Source: Tritrichomonas foetus (taxonomy: Eukaryota > Parabasalia > Tritrichomonadida > Tritrichomonadidae). Taken from it: a DNA stretch of 46,302 nucleotides. Of the stretch, positions 10,698-20,901 are shown piece after piece (position 1 is the first letter of the stretch; each line of letters opens with the position of its first letter). Below the pieces are notes generated by a model. That model made no database searches, had not been told where the DNA came from, and saw only the letters and a list, made by a program, of their open reading frames with translations. Location of the stretch: the NCBI GenBank assembly GCA_001839685.1, contig MLAK01000955.1, forward strand, positions 1 to 46,302, given 5' to 3'. The position numbers and the translations under genes were made by a program.

Positions 10698-12189
10698 ACA
10701 CCTTTTCTTATAACTTTTGATTTTTTCGTATTTTGTTTGAAAAGAGTTCAGAAAAAGTGAATGCAGAAATCTTGTTTGATTTTNTGGACTAAGTTTTTGA
10801 ATGTGATCTTGAAAAAGTGGCCTGGTGAGAATTATTGATTTTTTTTTGTGAGAGAAAAATATTTGAATACTTTTTCAAACGATCATTAATAAAAGTATTA
10901 GTTTTATGTGCATAAACTGGAAATAATTTAATTTAATGATAATAACAATTTTTTATAATTCATATATTTATTATTTTAACTACTTTCATTTCTCAAAATC
11001 AAAAATAATAATTTCCCAAATATTGATATTTGTTGAAAGAGAAAATAATGATATAAACATTTTTATAAAATTATTTTATATAATTCTATATTATTTTAAT
11101 ATCTCAAAAATTTGTTTAATGCAAATAAAAAAATGAAACTTTGATGCTTGTATTCAAAAAGCTCTCATTCGTATTTGCGACGCAATAATTACTTTTTATC
11201 TCGATTTTTCGAAAATTGTTGTGAAACATCTTTAATTAATAATAAAATGATTTATTGAGGAAGGAACGAGAAATAAAAATATTTTTTTTTGTCCAGAATT
11301 TTGGGATTTTTCAAAAAAATGAAAAAAAGCACTTTTCTTAAACCCGAAATTATCCCTAACAAAAAAATCTAAAAATCTCTAAAAGTCACCTAAAATTTCA
11401 CACGATATTTTAATCTTTTATAAATATTTCACTTCACTTTTTAGCAAAATTTTGTGAAAATTTAGTGACGTTTATCGGGGATCGTCACTGATCATATTAT
11501 GAGATCACACAAATTTTCATGTAATCTTATTTTCAACTTTTGTTCACATCATATTTTTGGATATAAGCAATTATGAGAATAATCACTTTTGAGTACATTA
11601 CATTTCTTTGATCACTGAATTCAGAAGTTAAGGACTGAAAATTGAATGAAGTTAAATGTAATTGAAAAAAATGAATCTGACGATTTGTTTTTCTTCTTCT
11701 TCTTCCTTTCTTCCTTTATTTCTTTCTTCCTTTCTTCCCTTCTTCACTCTCTCCCTCCATCCTTAGAAAGTTTATCTAATAATGTGGAATTATAGAACTT
11801 GTTTTGTGAAGATAAGCTGCAGACTAAAATTTTTTCATGAAACTTGAATCTGTACTCTTTGAATTCATAGTCTTTTTCTTAGAAATATCACAATTTTTTC
11901 TAAATTCTATATTGAAATAACTTTCTGAATGATCATCTTTGGATTTAATATTTGATAAATAGGATTTATTAAATAGGATTTATTGAATAGCATTTATTCA
12001 ATAGTATTTATTAAATACTCATTTAACATCAATCAAAAATACTAAAAAGATGAATTTTGGTAAGAAGTGAGAAATAACTGTGATCATAATGACTCTCTCA
12101 CAATTTTGATAACATTCAAAAATGTAATCAAATTTTGAAGATATCACATGACTCATGTGACATGAGTATTGAATCTTTCAAAAATCACA
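10698..12189. other. AT-rich spacer leading into glycoprotein copy B
   Basis: No gene is seen. An N is at 10785. From about 11485 the sequence is a diverged match to the region before copy A. From about 11636 it matches 5929 onward without visible differences, including the polypyrimidine tract and the 14-bp array. Confidence 0.6.
11958..12013 (+). repeat. 14-bp tandem repeat, four units (copy B)
   Basis: The same four AATAGNATTTATTN units as at 6251-6306, as part of the 2-kb duplication. Confidence 0.85.
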
Positions 12190-12194
12190 TCATT
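12190..12194 (+). promoter_or_regulatory. Candidate Initiator (TCATT) of glycoprotein copy B
   Basis: TCATT lies 9 nt upstream of the ATG at 12203 and is identical in context to copy A. Confidence 0.45.
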
Positions 12195-12202
12195 TTTTAT
12201 TC

Positions 12203-13636
12203 ATGTTCTTTGGACTTTTAAGCTTAACATTAGCAATAAGTCAACAAAAGTCAACACTTGACTCAGCTGCACTTATATATTGCACAAATCAAAGTAGGCT
12301 TAATCGCGCAATGTGTAGCCAAATCTTGACTGACTTGTCAGTTTTCAAGCAAAGGCTTAATTATTCCTTATCCGCAGCATTAGAAAATAAGAGCAATCCT
12401 TTAACACCTTAACAGAAATATGCTTATCAATTTTTCCTCGACAACCTTCATACACTTGTCGTAGCTACTACTGGTGGTGAAGTTCTAATAGATGATATAT
12501 TATTCACAGTTCCAGAAAATCTCAGTCGTTTATTTATATTACAGTTAGGAGACGCAGAAAAACCATTGAACTTTTCACTTATGCCTTATCCTCTTGAAGT
12601 TCATTTAATCGGTCTAAATAATTTTCCTCCACTCACACCTAGTTCTGCATCTTTATTAGAAGATAAATTTACTTCTTTCAATTACACTACTATTAGTAAC
12701 CAAAAGTTCCGTGTTGTAGGAGATGATGCCAAAAAAGTGAAGGATTTAAATGTTTATTGGGGTGGAATTAATTTTACTGATAATTTAACAATTGAAAACA
12801 TAACTTTAATTGAAACAAGATTAAATATGTCACAAGGCAATGTTTCAACAAAACATTTCACTGTTGATTTACCATCATTAACTGCACTTCCAACGAATGT
12901 AAATGGAACAGATAAATTTACTTTTTTAATAACAGAGGAACCGTCTAATATGGAAATTCTTTTAAATCAAACGGAAATCAATTTTCCTGGGATTAACGAT
13001 ACTACTATTACCCCAAGTCATTTAACCAAAAACACATTTGAAATAGAAACAAGAATCAAAAATATAACAATGAAGATCAAAGATCAAGCTACATCGTTTT
13101 ATAATCCTTTAACGTTATTATTTGGCACAAATGATTCTGTTGAAATTAACTTTGATGGAGCTAATTGGACAAACATTGCAAATGGCACTTCTCTTCAAAT
13201 TTTGGCATCGAATTATTCAAATGTCAAGATTGTAAATAAACCATCAAATTTAACAATTATCTTTTTAAATAATACTGTTGATGACGAAATGATGAATACT
13301 GACAATATCACAAGCGCCCCATTCGATACAGATGGAAATAATTCATCTACTAATGATAATCAAAATAATAGTGAGAACACTGATAGCAGTCAGCACACTG
13401 ATAACAGTCAGAACATTGATAGCAGCCAGGACAGTGAGAACAGTGAGAATAATGAGAACAATGAAAACAATAATAACTCCAATAAAAAGAAAATAAACTC
13501 AGGTGCAATTGCAGGAATTGTCATTGGTGTTTTAGTTGGTGTTGCAGGAGTTGTTATGGGAATCATCTATTTTGTTTATGTGAAGAGAAACAAACAAATA
13601 ACATCCAATGCAGGAAACAACCTAAATGATAACTAA
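12203..13636 (+). pseudogene. Surface type I membrane glycoprotein gene, copy B, with in-frame TAA
   Basis: Identical to copy A apart from the N there. It has the same signal peptide, sequon-rich ectodomain, Asn/Ser/Glu stalk, C-terminal membrane segment and basic tail, and the same TAA at 12410-12412. After the second TAA at 13634-13636 the frame stays open for 16 more codons of charged, coding-like sequence (TDEEKEISEN...) to TAG at 13685-13687. This suggests an ancestral protein with a longer cytoplasmic tail, now carrying two nonsense codons. Because no frameshifts are visible, inactivation would be recent. Translation of the 356-codon part from an internal start would lack the signal peptide. 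Confidence 0.7.
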
Positions 13637-13687
13637 ACAGATGAAGAAAAAGAAATATCAGAAAACAACAAAAATAATAGAATTTAG

Positions 13688-15046
13688 AAACTAACTACTT
13701 AAAACATGAAATTATTATTATTTTTTTCTTTTTTCTTTTTTGTTTCGGTTCATCTCAATGACAAAACATTACTATCGAAAAATACCAAAATTTTTCATTA
13801 CTTCATTACTGTCTAAACTTATTGATTCGATATCACTCAAAAAATATCTGACAAGATTTTTTTTTTTCTTGGGGAATAATGAGAAATTCGATGAAGATTT
13901 TATATTCACTTGAAAAAAAGAAAATAAGGTGAACTAGTGAGATACTGATATTTGAATTGATGAACAATAATGTTGAAATGAAGAATCCATTCTTATGGTC
14001 AAATCGATTAGGGTTCTTCGTATTGATTTCTTTATATTTTCTTCAGAAATAATAAAGAGTCAGACAAAAAAATATCACGATTGAAATAATGACGTATCCA
14101 TCTCATCCTGCCATGAAGATATGTGGCATAGTTCATAATTATCAATCAAAATCTAATTTAGAATTCGAATAGTTTATGATAATTCAAAGAATTAGTTGGA
14201 AAACATGTTGTTTACAAGTTTTATTTAATAATATTTTAGTATAACTTTAATTGAATCCAATCATCAAAAATGCTGTAAGTTAATTTCACCTTAAATGATA
14301 CACAAAAAAGAGACTTCCATAAAAAAGTTACAGCCTCTTCTTTTGAGAGAAAGATAGACTGAAAGTTAGATTAAGCAGATAATTATGATTGAAATCCCTG
14401 TTACACCATAGAGTTGTCTTTGAATAGACAAAAGATAATAAGTTCTGAATGAAAAACTGTGTCATGAAGATTGGGCCTAACCAATACTTGATATGTAGTT
14501 ATAGGAGTGGATTACAATTGATAAATGTACAATGAAAGAAAAAGAAAAAAATGTTCCAAATTCAACATTTAAATCATTCTCTATTGAATGAATGAAATTA
14601 GTAAAAGTAATATATGATGATCATAATTTACGAGCGCCTGACCAACACAAACGAATGAGCCTTGAGCAATAGAAATTATAATATCATTAATTGGATTCAT
14701 CTTCACCTGAAATGTTGAAAGAACTTCCTCCATTTTCTTTATATAGAAGAAAGGAAGGACCTACTTGACCGATTGGTACAGAATTCCGAAAATGAATCAT
14801 AAGATTTCTTCAAAAAATGTATACTTATCTTCTCATTTTGATAATCTTTTCAATTTTTTCACATAACTTGAGATGTTTCATTTCCCAAAAAAACAACCAA
14901 AATATCGATTAAAGTTATCATCGGAAATGATAAATATACAGCTTTTAATGTTTGTAAAATGAATGACATTCATCAACATTAGTTACAAAATAGAAATGGA
15001 AAAGTTCTTGCAGAAAGAAAATTTATTTTAGGATGATGCATTAAAA
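13688..15046. other. Intergenic, no gene seen
   Basis: About 1.35 kb of AT-rich sequence with dense stops. I see no RNA gene, repeat or coding scrap I can defend before the short frame at 15047. Confidence 0.55.
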
Positions 15047-15118
15047 ATGACAGGCGCTCAAATTCCACTTAATTTCGTTCCAATTCTCTCTATGGTTCAA
15101 CAAGCTTTCACCATGTAA
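15047..15118 (+). other. Short coding-like frame, possible detached 5' end of the armadillo gene
   Basis: An ATG-initiated frame of 23 codons (MTGAQIPLNFVPILSM...) ends at TAA 15116. Its composition looks coding and it points toward the start-less frame at 15263. I tried to join the two by an intron. GTAACT is available at 15115 and AG at 15261-15262 or 15343-15344, but neither join keeps frame, and the trichomonad branch/acceptor motif ACTAACACAYAG is missing. Confidence 0.3.
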
Positions 15119-15262
15119 CTCAATATATTGATTCTTTTCATGAAGTCAATATTATGACTATTTCTTGAAATCGCTTCACAGATGTAGGGAACTCATTTCA
15201 TGAAATTATCCAATGATGACATCAATTAAAGAATATTTAAAACTTTTTAAATATAAATTTAG

Positions 15263-16909
15263 TCGCATATTCAATATTTTCAATACATAAACGTTCGCCA
15301 TTGTAAAATTCTTCATTTTAATCCTGACTCCCTCCAACAAACAGGTGATCAAACGCTCCTTCGAGCGCTAACTGATAATTTTGGCACTGATGTGAATCCG
15401 GATTGTCAAGGACAAACCGAAACAGTGACCAATATAATTTCCCTACTTCAGCAGATTTCCACTGTGGTTCCTTTCATCTCACAAGATGTTGCTGCATTTA
15501 TTAAGGATATTCAAATCAATTCTGAAAATGCAACTGCTGAATATATCCTTCATTCAAACCTATTTCCATTTCTCATTAATATTCTGAATGAAAGTACTGT
15601 TCCGGATATAATTAATTGCGTGATTCGACTATTTACAGAATTTATTAATTTAGATCCAGATTTAATCATATTTTTTGAAAAATATGGAGTGATAAAGATT
15701 ATTTCTGATCTTTTTGAAAGCATTTCTCATGTTTTTCGAACAAATATTTCAGAATTTTTCTATACTATGATAAAAATGAATGATACTCCATCTGAAGTTT
15801 ATCAATTAGCATTTTCCACGTTTTTTTCTACTGCTTTTTCATGGGCTGCAGATATAAATAACCCAGAATGCCAGCTTCACTGTCTTGATTTTTTGCGCAT
15901 TTCGATAATAATCACAGATAATGAAAATCTTCATGATGACTTTGAAAAGTTGTCGGATGATAATATTCTCGCATTCACTCAATTATTCATTAGTTTGTCG
16001 ATGGCAGGATCAACTAAAGTACGTGAAAGTGCACTACACTGTTTATCGCAAATGATGATTGCAACAAAAGAAATTCGTTTTTTACCAGAAGAAGCTATCA
16101 ATTTTTTCTTTGATCAATTTAAATCACCATATCAAAAAATTTTGGAGGAAAGTAATCCTACTAATCCCACCAATATATCTGATGCCACTCCAATTTCTTC
16201 AACAACTATGACTACTCCTAATAATTATATTATTCCTGAAAATAATACTGATTTTGCTAATAATAGTTACTACGAAATTTCTCATACAATTAATCCAGAA
16301 CTGAGTGATAAAATGATTCATAATATTTTTGAATTTATTGCTCTGACTTTAATTTTATTGAGAGGTGATAAAAAACTTGATATTTCCTTTTTACATCATG
16401 TTGTAAATTTCGATTTGGTATTTTTTTTCTTTTCACATGGAAACTCATCATTACAATATTATACTTCCCTGATCATCCAATCATTTGCTAATAATGGACC
16501 AATATCTATCGATATTTTACTCACTCATAATTTCCTCGAAACCGCCATTCAGGTATTTACCGAAGGTGGCGTCAAGGCGGGACTCGTGAATGGCGCCATA
16601 ATGAAAGAGTTTTTCTTTTTGGCTACACCGAATCAAATGGTCACTATATTTCAATCAGGTGTTATTGGTCCATTTTTACAGTATTTAGAAGATTCTCTTG
16701 AGATTACAACCGCTTCTTGCATTTTTGCATTGAATAATGCCATCAAATTGTGTGTTGACACTTTTGGTATTGAATTTATTGATGAACTGAAAAATATTTT
16801 TTCTGGAAGTCCCCTTCATTCCATTCACTATCTATTCCAGAATGGAGAAGACACCATTTATGAACAAGTATCAATTTTGCTTCAACTTCTTGATGAACCA
16901 GAAGAATAA
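15263..16909 (+). CDS. Armadillo/HEAT-like helical repeat protein, 5' end unresolved
   Basis: The open frame runs from after TAG 15260-15262 to TAA 16909, 548 codons, without an ATG before about residue 170. Residues encoded from about 15314 (NPDSLQQTGDQTLLRAL) already look genuine, so the gene's start is missing, spliced or broken. The protein is a string of amphipathic helices with Leu/Ile/Phe spacing typical of ARM/HEAT solenoids, interrupted near 16150-16280 by an Asn/Thr/Pro-rich loop. There is no signal peptide or enzyme motif. Such scaffolds are numerous in trichomonads; the partner is unknown. The stop is well defined. An internal ATG near 15768 would give a protein shortened by nearly a third. 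Confidence 0.7.
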   Translation, partial: SHIQYFQYINVRHCKILHFNPDSLQQTGDQTLLRALTDNFGTDVNPDCQGQTETVTNIISLLQQISTVVPFISQDVAAFIKDIQINSENATAEYILHSNLFPFLINILNESTVPDIINCVIRLFTEFINLDPDLIIFFEKYGVIKIISDLFESISHVFRTNISEFFYTMIKMNDTPSEVYQLAFSTFFSTAFSWAADINNPECQLHCLDFLRISIIITDNENLHDDFEKLSDDNILAFTQLFISLSMAGSTKVRESALHCLSQMMIATKEIRFLPEEAINFFFDQFKSPYQKILEESNPTNPTNISDATPISSTTMTTPNNYIIPENNTDFANNSYYEISHTINPELSDKMIHNIFEFIALTLILLRGDKKLDISFLHHVVNFDLVFFFFSHGNSSLQYYTSLIIQSFANNGPISIDILLTHNFLETAIQVFTEGGVKAGLVNGAIMKEFFFLATPNQMVTIFQSGVIGPFLQYLEDSLEITTASCIFALNNAIKLCVDTFGIEFIDELKNIFSGSPLHSIHYLFQNGEDTIYEQVSILLQLLDEPEE

Positions 16910-17309
16910 TTTTCCCAACAATATTTCGAAATTATTTTTTGTTATTATTATTATTATTAAAATCTTACATTTCATATGAACTCTTTTATTTCTATGTAAC
17001 TATGATTTATTCACAATACCGAACAAAAAAATCAGAGTTTTCAGATATATTCTTATATATTAATTGGTAAATATGAATGCATGTAAATGAACTAAATAGT
17101 GGAAGAGGAATAAAATCATATCTTTTTCATTCTTGACCAAGTAAAAATTGAAAAAGCTTATAGCACAATTTTAGATCGATTTTTCATCCAACATATCACG
17201 ACTTTCTCAGAATTTTAATAAACTCAATTGAAAACCATCGTTTGATGGTTTCACAGAATTTTGTGATAACAAAATTTTGAAATGTGATATAAAATAATCG
17301 AGTAATTAA
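16910..17309. other. Intergenic with two small hairpins
   Basis: No gene. At about 17235-17252 AACCATC and GATGGTT form a 7-bp stem with a 4-base loop, followed directly by TCACA...TGTGA (5-bp arms), just before the GOST-like gene. Either could act in its promoter; this is inference. Confidence 0.5.
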
Positions 17310-18512
17310 ATGAAAATGTTTTTGTTTTTTCTCCTTTTTCGACGCTCTTTTATTATACAAACATGGGGAGAAAAAGCAATTTTAGACAAATTCGGATTTT
17401 TAACAGACGGATGCTACGAATTCAACTTCACCGAAGTCAAAGCCAATTTCGTATTTGCCTCACTTTGCACCAAAAGTGAATTCAAACGCATAAGAAAAAT
17501 CAAATCGCTATGCAAACTTCCAGAAGACGAATATCCGGCAATTTCGAATCTCATTCAGGTCTACGATGATGGAGCATATTTTTCAGGTAACATTTCAGAA
17601 GGTCAAATTCTTTACCCTGTTTTTTCAGCATGTAATTTAAAACATGCTCGCTATAAATTAACGTATATTTTACAAAATGAAAACTCCAAACTCGATTCTA
17701 GAATGATTCCATGCATGATCACAAAACCGATATGTCTCACCATATATTCCATTCTGGGACTTGTTTGGGTCCTTAATTGGGTCTTTAATTGTAAAGTTAA
17801 GAATTCATTGCATGCACATTTTACGATTTCAATTTTTGCTTCAATTTTATTTTTACTTTTTCAAACTATGGAAATCTTCCACTTTTCAAAATCAGAGGGA
17901 AAAACTGTTTATCAATTTCTCCGAATAATATTTCGAATGATTCAATTTTTCTCAATTTTTTCAATGGTTTTAGTTATTGCCAATGGTGTCTGCTCGATTC
18001 ATTTAGAAATTCCATTCATACAACTTCTTCAAAGTGTTTTGATCAGTTTCGGCGTAATAGCGCCAAGTTCAATTTTAGAAATGATTGAAACTCCACGTGA
18101 TGCTTTTAGAATAGAATGTGTATCAATTTTTATTGCATTACGTTTGTATTTCTTATTAAAATATTTACAGCTTTTCAATTCATCTGTTGAGCTATTCTTT
18201 AAAGATAATCAAGTTATCAGTTTAGACGAAATTAAAGAAAAAACAAAGGAATTTAAACGATTCCGTTCTCATTTCCGTCATATTTTGTGTTATATGATTG
18301 TTTTGTTCCTTGTATTAAGTATTGATGATTTTAGATTGATTTACTACTGGGTATCTCAAATGCTTCAGGATGGAATTCTTTTTGCGATTCTTTGCGAGAG
18401 TGGATGGATTTGCAGACTGCAATCTGTGGCACTAGTTATAGAAGCCGAAAACTTAGAAAATCGAAATGGTATTCGATGGGAGAAAATGAGACTTGAAACG
18501 ATGAGAAAATAA
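17310..18512 (+). CDS. Seven-transmembrane GOST/LU7TM-family membrane protein
   Basis: 400 residues. A hydrophobic N-terminus (possible signal peptide) is followed by a luminal domain of about 120 residues with several Cys, then seven hydrophobic segments at about 137-158, 168-190, 205-226, 233-253, 268-288, 324-340 and 346-372, and a short charged tail. The layout, and an IANGV motif at the end of the third segment in the place of the GOST A-K/N-G signature, fit the GOST group (GPR107/108, TMEM87, LU7TM), thought to act in Golgi/endosome cargo transport. The match is by architecture and short motifs, so the exact subfamily is open. Two ATGs lie at the start (17310, 17316). The gene is convergent with the IQ protein. 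Confidence 0.6.
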   Translation: MKMFLFFLLFRRSFIIQTWGEKAILDKFGFLTDGCYEFNFTEVKANFVFASLCTKSEFKRIRKIKSLCKLPEDEYPAISNLIQVYDDGAYFSGNISEGQILYPVFSACNLKHARYKLTYILQNENSKLDSRMIPCMITKPICLTIYSILGLVWVLNWVFNCKVKNSLHAHFTISIFASILFLLFQTMEIFHFSKSEGKTVYQFLRIIFRMIQFFSIFSMVLVIANGVCSIHLEIPFIQLLQSVLISFGVIAPSSILEMIETPRDAFRIECVSIFIALRLYFLLKYLQLFNSSVELFFKDNQVISLDEIKEKTKEFKRFRSHFRHILCYMIVLFLVLSIDDFRLIYYWVSQMLQDGILFAILCESGWICRLQSVALVIEAENLENRNGIRWEKMRLETMRK

Positions 18513-19189
18513 TGATGTTTATTTTATTTGTTTAGTAAATATTAAATTACGGTTTCTTCAATTATGTATTTCTTCAATTCTTTGTATCTTTAACAACAAA
18601 TATGCAAAAAAGAAACTAGAGAAAATAGAATTTTTTTTTTTATTCTGTTGTAACATGGATTAGAACAAGCATATCTAAGTTTGTGAATCCCATATCCTAC
18701 TTTTTACTAGAAATACCACATCAAAAACTATCAGAAATGTAGAAATTCACTTTTGAAAAATAAGAAAAGAAAAAAGGGATTATTTACACAATCGTCCTCT
18801 GCAATAATGATTATTTTCCCCACCACCACCCCATCGTCATTCTTGTTGACCTCAATTATAATGAATAAATAAAATCAATTTTAAGTAGTTGATGATGGCT
18901 TTGACATGAAAAATAAGGATATGATCATTATTTTTAATCTGAAACTGTAATTTTAAATCATTTTTTCACTTAAAAATATATATCGTTTAATAACTCGATC
19001 AATTTCTCCTTTTTTTGATTCTGGTATTTATAAAATGGGAAAATAGAGTCATAAAAAAAGTTTTTGTTCTATATAATAAATTCTAGTTACTCTGATTTGT
19101 ATTTTTTTCTATTCAAATCACGTTTTTCTGTTTCTTCCAATTTAATGATGATTCCAATTTTTCAATAAAAATTCATGATTAAATGATTT
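18513..19189. other. Intergenic between convergent genes
   Basis: About 680 bases holding the 3' ends of the GOST-like and IQ-protein genes. A C-rich patch (CCCCACCACCACCCC) near 18820 stands out from the AT-rich background. No gene seen. Confidence 0.55.
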
Positions 19190-20380
19190 TTAAGGAATCT
19201 CTAGAGAAGGGATATGAACATGAACACTACTATGATTTGCTTTTTGATTGGATTCACCATTTTCAAATTCTTTGTCTTGTTTTTCATTGTTTTTATTTTT
19301 TTCTTCCTCAATGATCTCTTTCTCTGATCGTGGTGTCATATGAATAGTTTTTGCAGTTTCTTCATCACTTAATGAATTATTATTTTCTTCAGAAAGAATT
19401 TGATTTTCATCCTCTAATAAAAATGTTTGTTTATGTCTAGAAATCCAGCCACGAAATACTTTTTGAATTTTTGTTGCGGCGAGTTTCTGATTTTTCATAG
19501 ATATTCTAACTAAAAAACCTCTCATTATTTTTTGAATTTTTACAGCACTACGAAAACCGATTCTTTGATTTCTAACAAACATTTTTCTATTTTTCCTTTG
19601 ATCTGTTAAAAGTCTCCTTTGTTTGATTAAACTTTTCAATTCTCTTTGCAAAATTTGAATCGTGATATCTTGTTCAGAAATTCGATCGGGCGCAACATCA
19701 ACTAATCTTTGTGGTTGTTGCCCTTTACTTAATTGATCAATCTTTAATGTTGCACTTTGAGAAAGCTGCATACTGTTGAATAAATTCTGTCTCGCTCTCA
19801 GAAGACGAAGTTCTTCTTCTTGACATTTTATCATTTCTCTCAATTCTTTATTTTGATGTTCAATTTCAATCGACTTAAAAAACTTCCTCTGATCATTTGA
19901 AACAAGAAGTGAAGTGGAAACAATATCAAATGCTGGCCGTTTATTTTTCTGGACTTCAACTTCAATAAAATTTGGCTTCCGTTTGATGCTATTGGGTGTG
20001 ACCCATTTCATGATATCAACAAGTTCTTTATCTCGCTGTTCCAAACGCTGTATGAGACCTGATATTTTTTGCTCGAGCTGAAAAGCGCCAGGGCTAAATT
20101 CGGATTGGTGATTTGAGTCATCGTCTGAAAAAGTGCTAAAACTACCACAGAAGTCGCTTGGATCTGCGCTAAGTCGTTTGATGAGGGCTTCGTTTTCAGC
20201 TTGAAGCGATTCAAGCGTTTCTGTTAGATATGAAAGTTCGTTATATGCTGATGATTGAGTGAGTTTGTTTGGGAGGTGATTATTCATTGCAATAAAGTCG
20301 AGGCTTCCAGGATTTCCTGAGAAATAGTCACATAGTGGAGAAGCAGGGGCGATGATTCTCGGGAGCTTCGTTCGATTCAT
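19190..20380 (-). CDS. Coiled-coil protein with two IQ (calmodulin-binding) motifs
   Basis: 396 residues. An N-terminal low-complexity region contains a coiled coil at about 45-70. Further helical heptad-rich segments lie at about 100-125 and 168-200. A basic region at 245-278 leads into two IQ motifs at about 279-295 (VKIQKIMRGFLVR) and 302-318 (TKIQKVFRGWISR). The tail is rich in Glu, Lys and Asn. IQ motifs bind calmodulin or related EF-hand proteins, and the coiled coils suggest dimerisation or attachment to the cytoskeleton. No motor, kinase or GAP domain is present. The start is the first ATG; TCACT lies about 33 nt upstream. It is divergent from the phosphatase gene. Confidence 0.85.
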   Translation of the reverse strand: MNRTKLPRIIAPASPLCDYFSGNPGSLDFIAMNNHLPNKLTQSSAYNELSYLTETLESLQAENEALIKRLSADPSDFCGSFSTFSDDDSNHQSEFSPGAFQLEQKISGLIQRLEQRDKELVDIMKWVTPNSIKRKPNFIEVEVQKNKRPAFDIVSTSLLVSNDQRKFFKSIEIEHQNKELREMIKCQEEELRLLRARQNLFNSMQLSQSATLKIDQLSKGQQPQRLVDVAPDRISEQDITIQILQRELKSLIKQRRLLTDQRKNRKMFVRNQRIGFRSAVKIQKIMRGFLVRISMKNQKLAATKIQKVFRGWISRHKQTFLLEDENQILSEENNNSLSDEETAKTIHMTPRSEKEIIEEEKNKNNEKQDKEFENGESNQKANHSSVHVHIPSLEIP

Positions 20381-20901
20381 TTAGTATTTCAATTTTTTTT
20401 ATCTCACTTCAAAGTGAATTACTATAGTATTATTCTCCACTTTTTATATGTGCTATCAAAAAGTGAATATTAGATTATTCGTGATCAGCGTTTCGCGAAT
20501 AACGAAGAATTATTTTTGATTCTAATAATTGCCAGAGATTGAATAATATTTCAAATTCGATCGATTGTACGACAAGATAAAAGAATCTTCAAATTGAATG
20601 ATTAATGAAAAAAATATAATTGTTTCAAAAGTTTGACTTTATGATATCTTGGTGGGAAATCAATTCATATTTGGTCAAATATCTATTTCACTTCATCCTG
20701 TCTTTTTTACTTTTGTCCGAAATATCACTGAATGAACTATTTTATCATGCTAGATTGAATCTAGTAGATTCAAGAATTTTTATTTATATAATGAATAGAA
20801 AAAGCTGATCCATATTGAATCTTAAAAAAAGAAATATTTTCAAACTTTCAAATGAAATAAAATACTCAATATTTAAAAAGTCGAAATTTAAATAATTGAA
20901 A
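20381..20901. promoter_or_regulatory. Shared upstream region of divergent IQ-protein and phosphatase genes
   Basis: 520 bases separate the two start codons. A TCACTT-CA-AAGTGA palindrome at 20404-20417 carries a TCACT Inr candidate on the minus strand for the IQ gene. No clear Inr precedes the phosphatase start. Confidence 0.4.
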
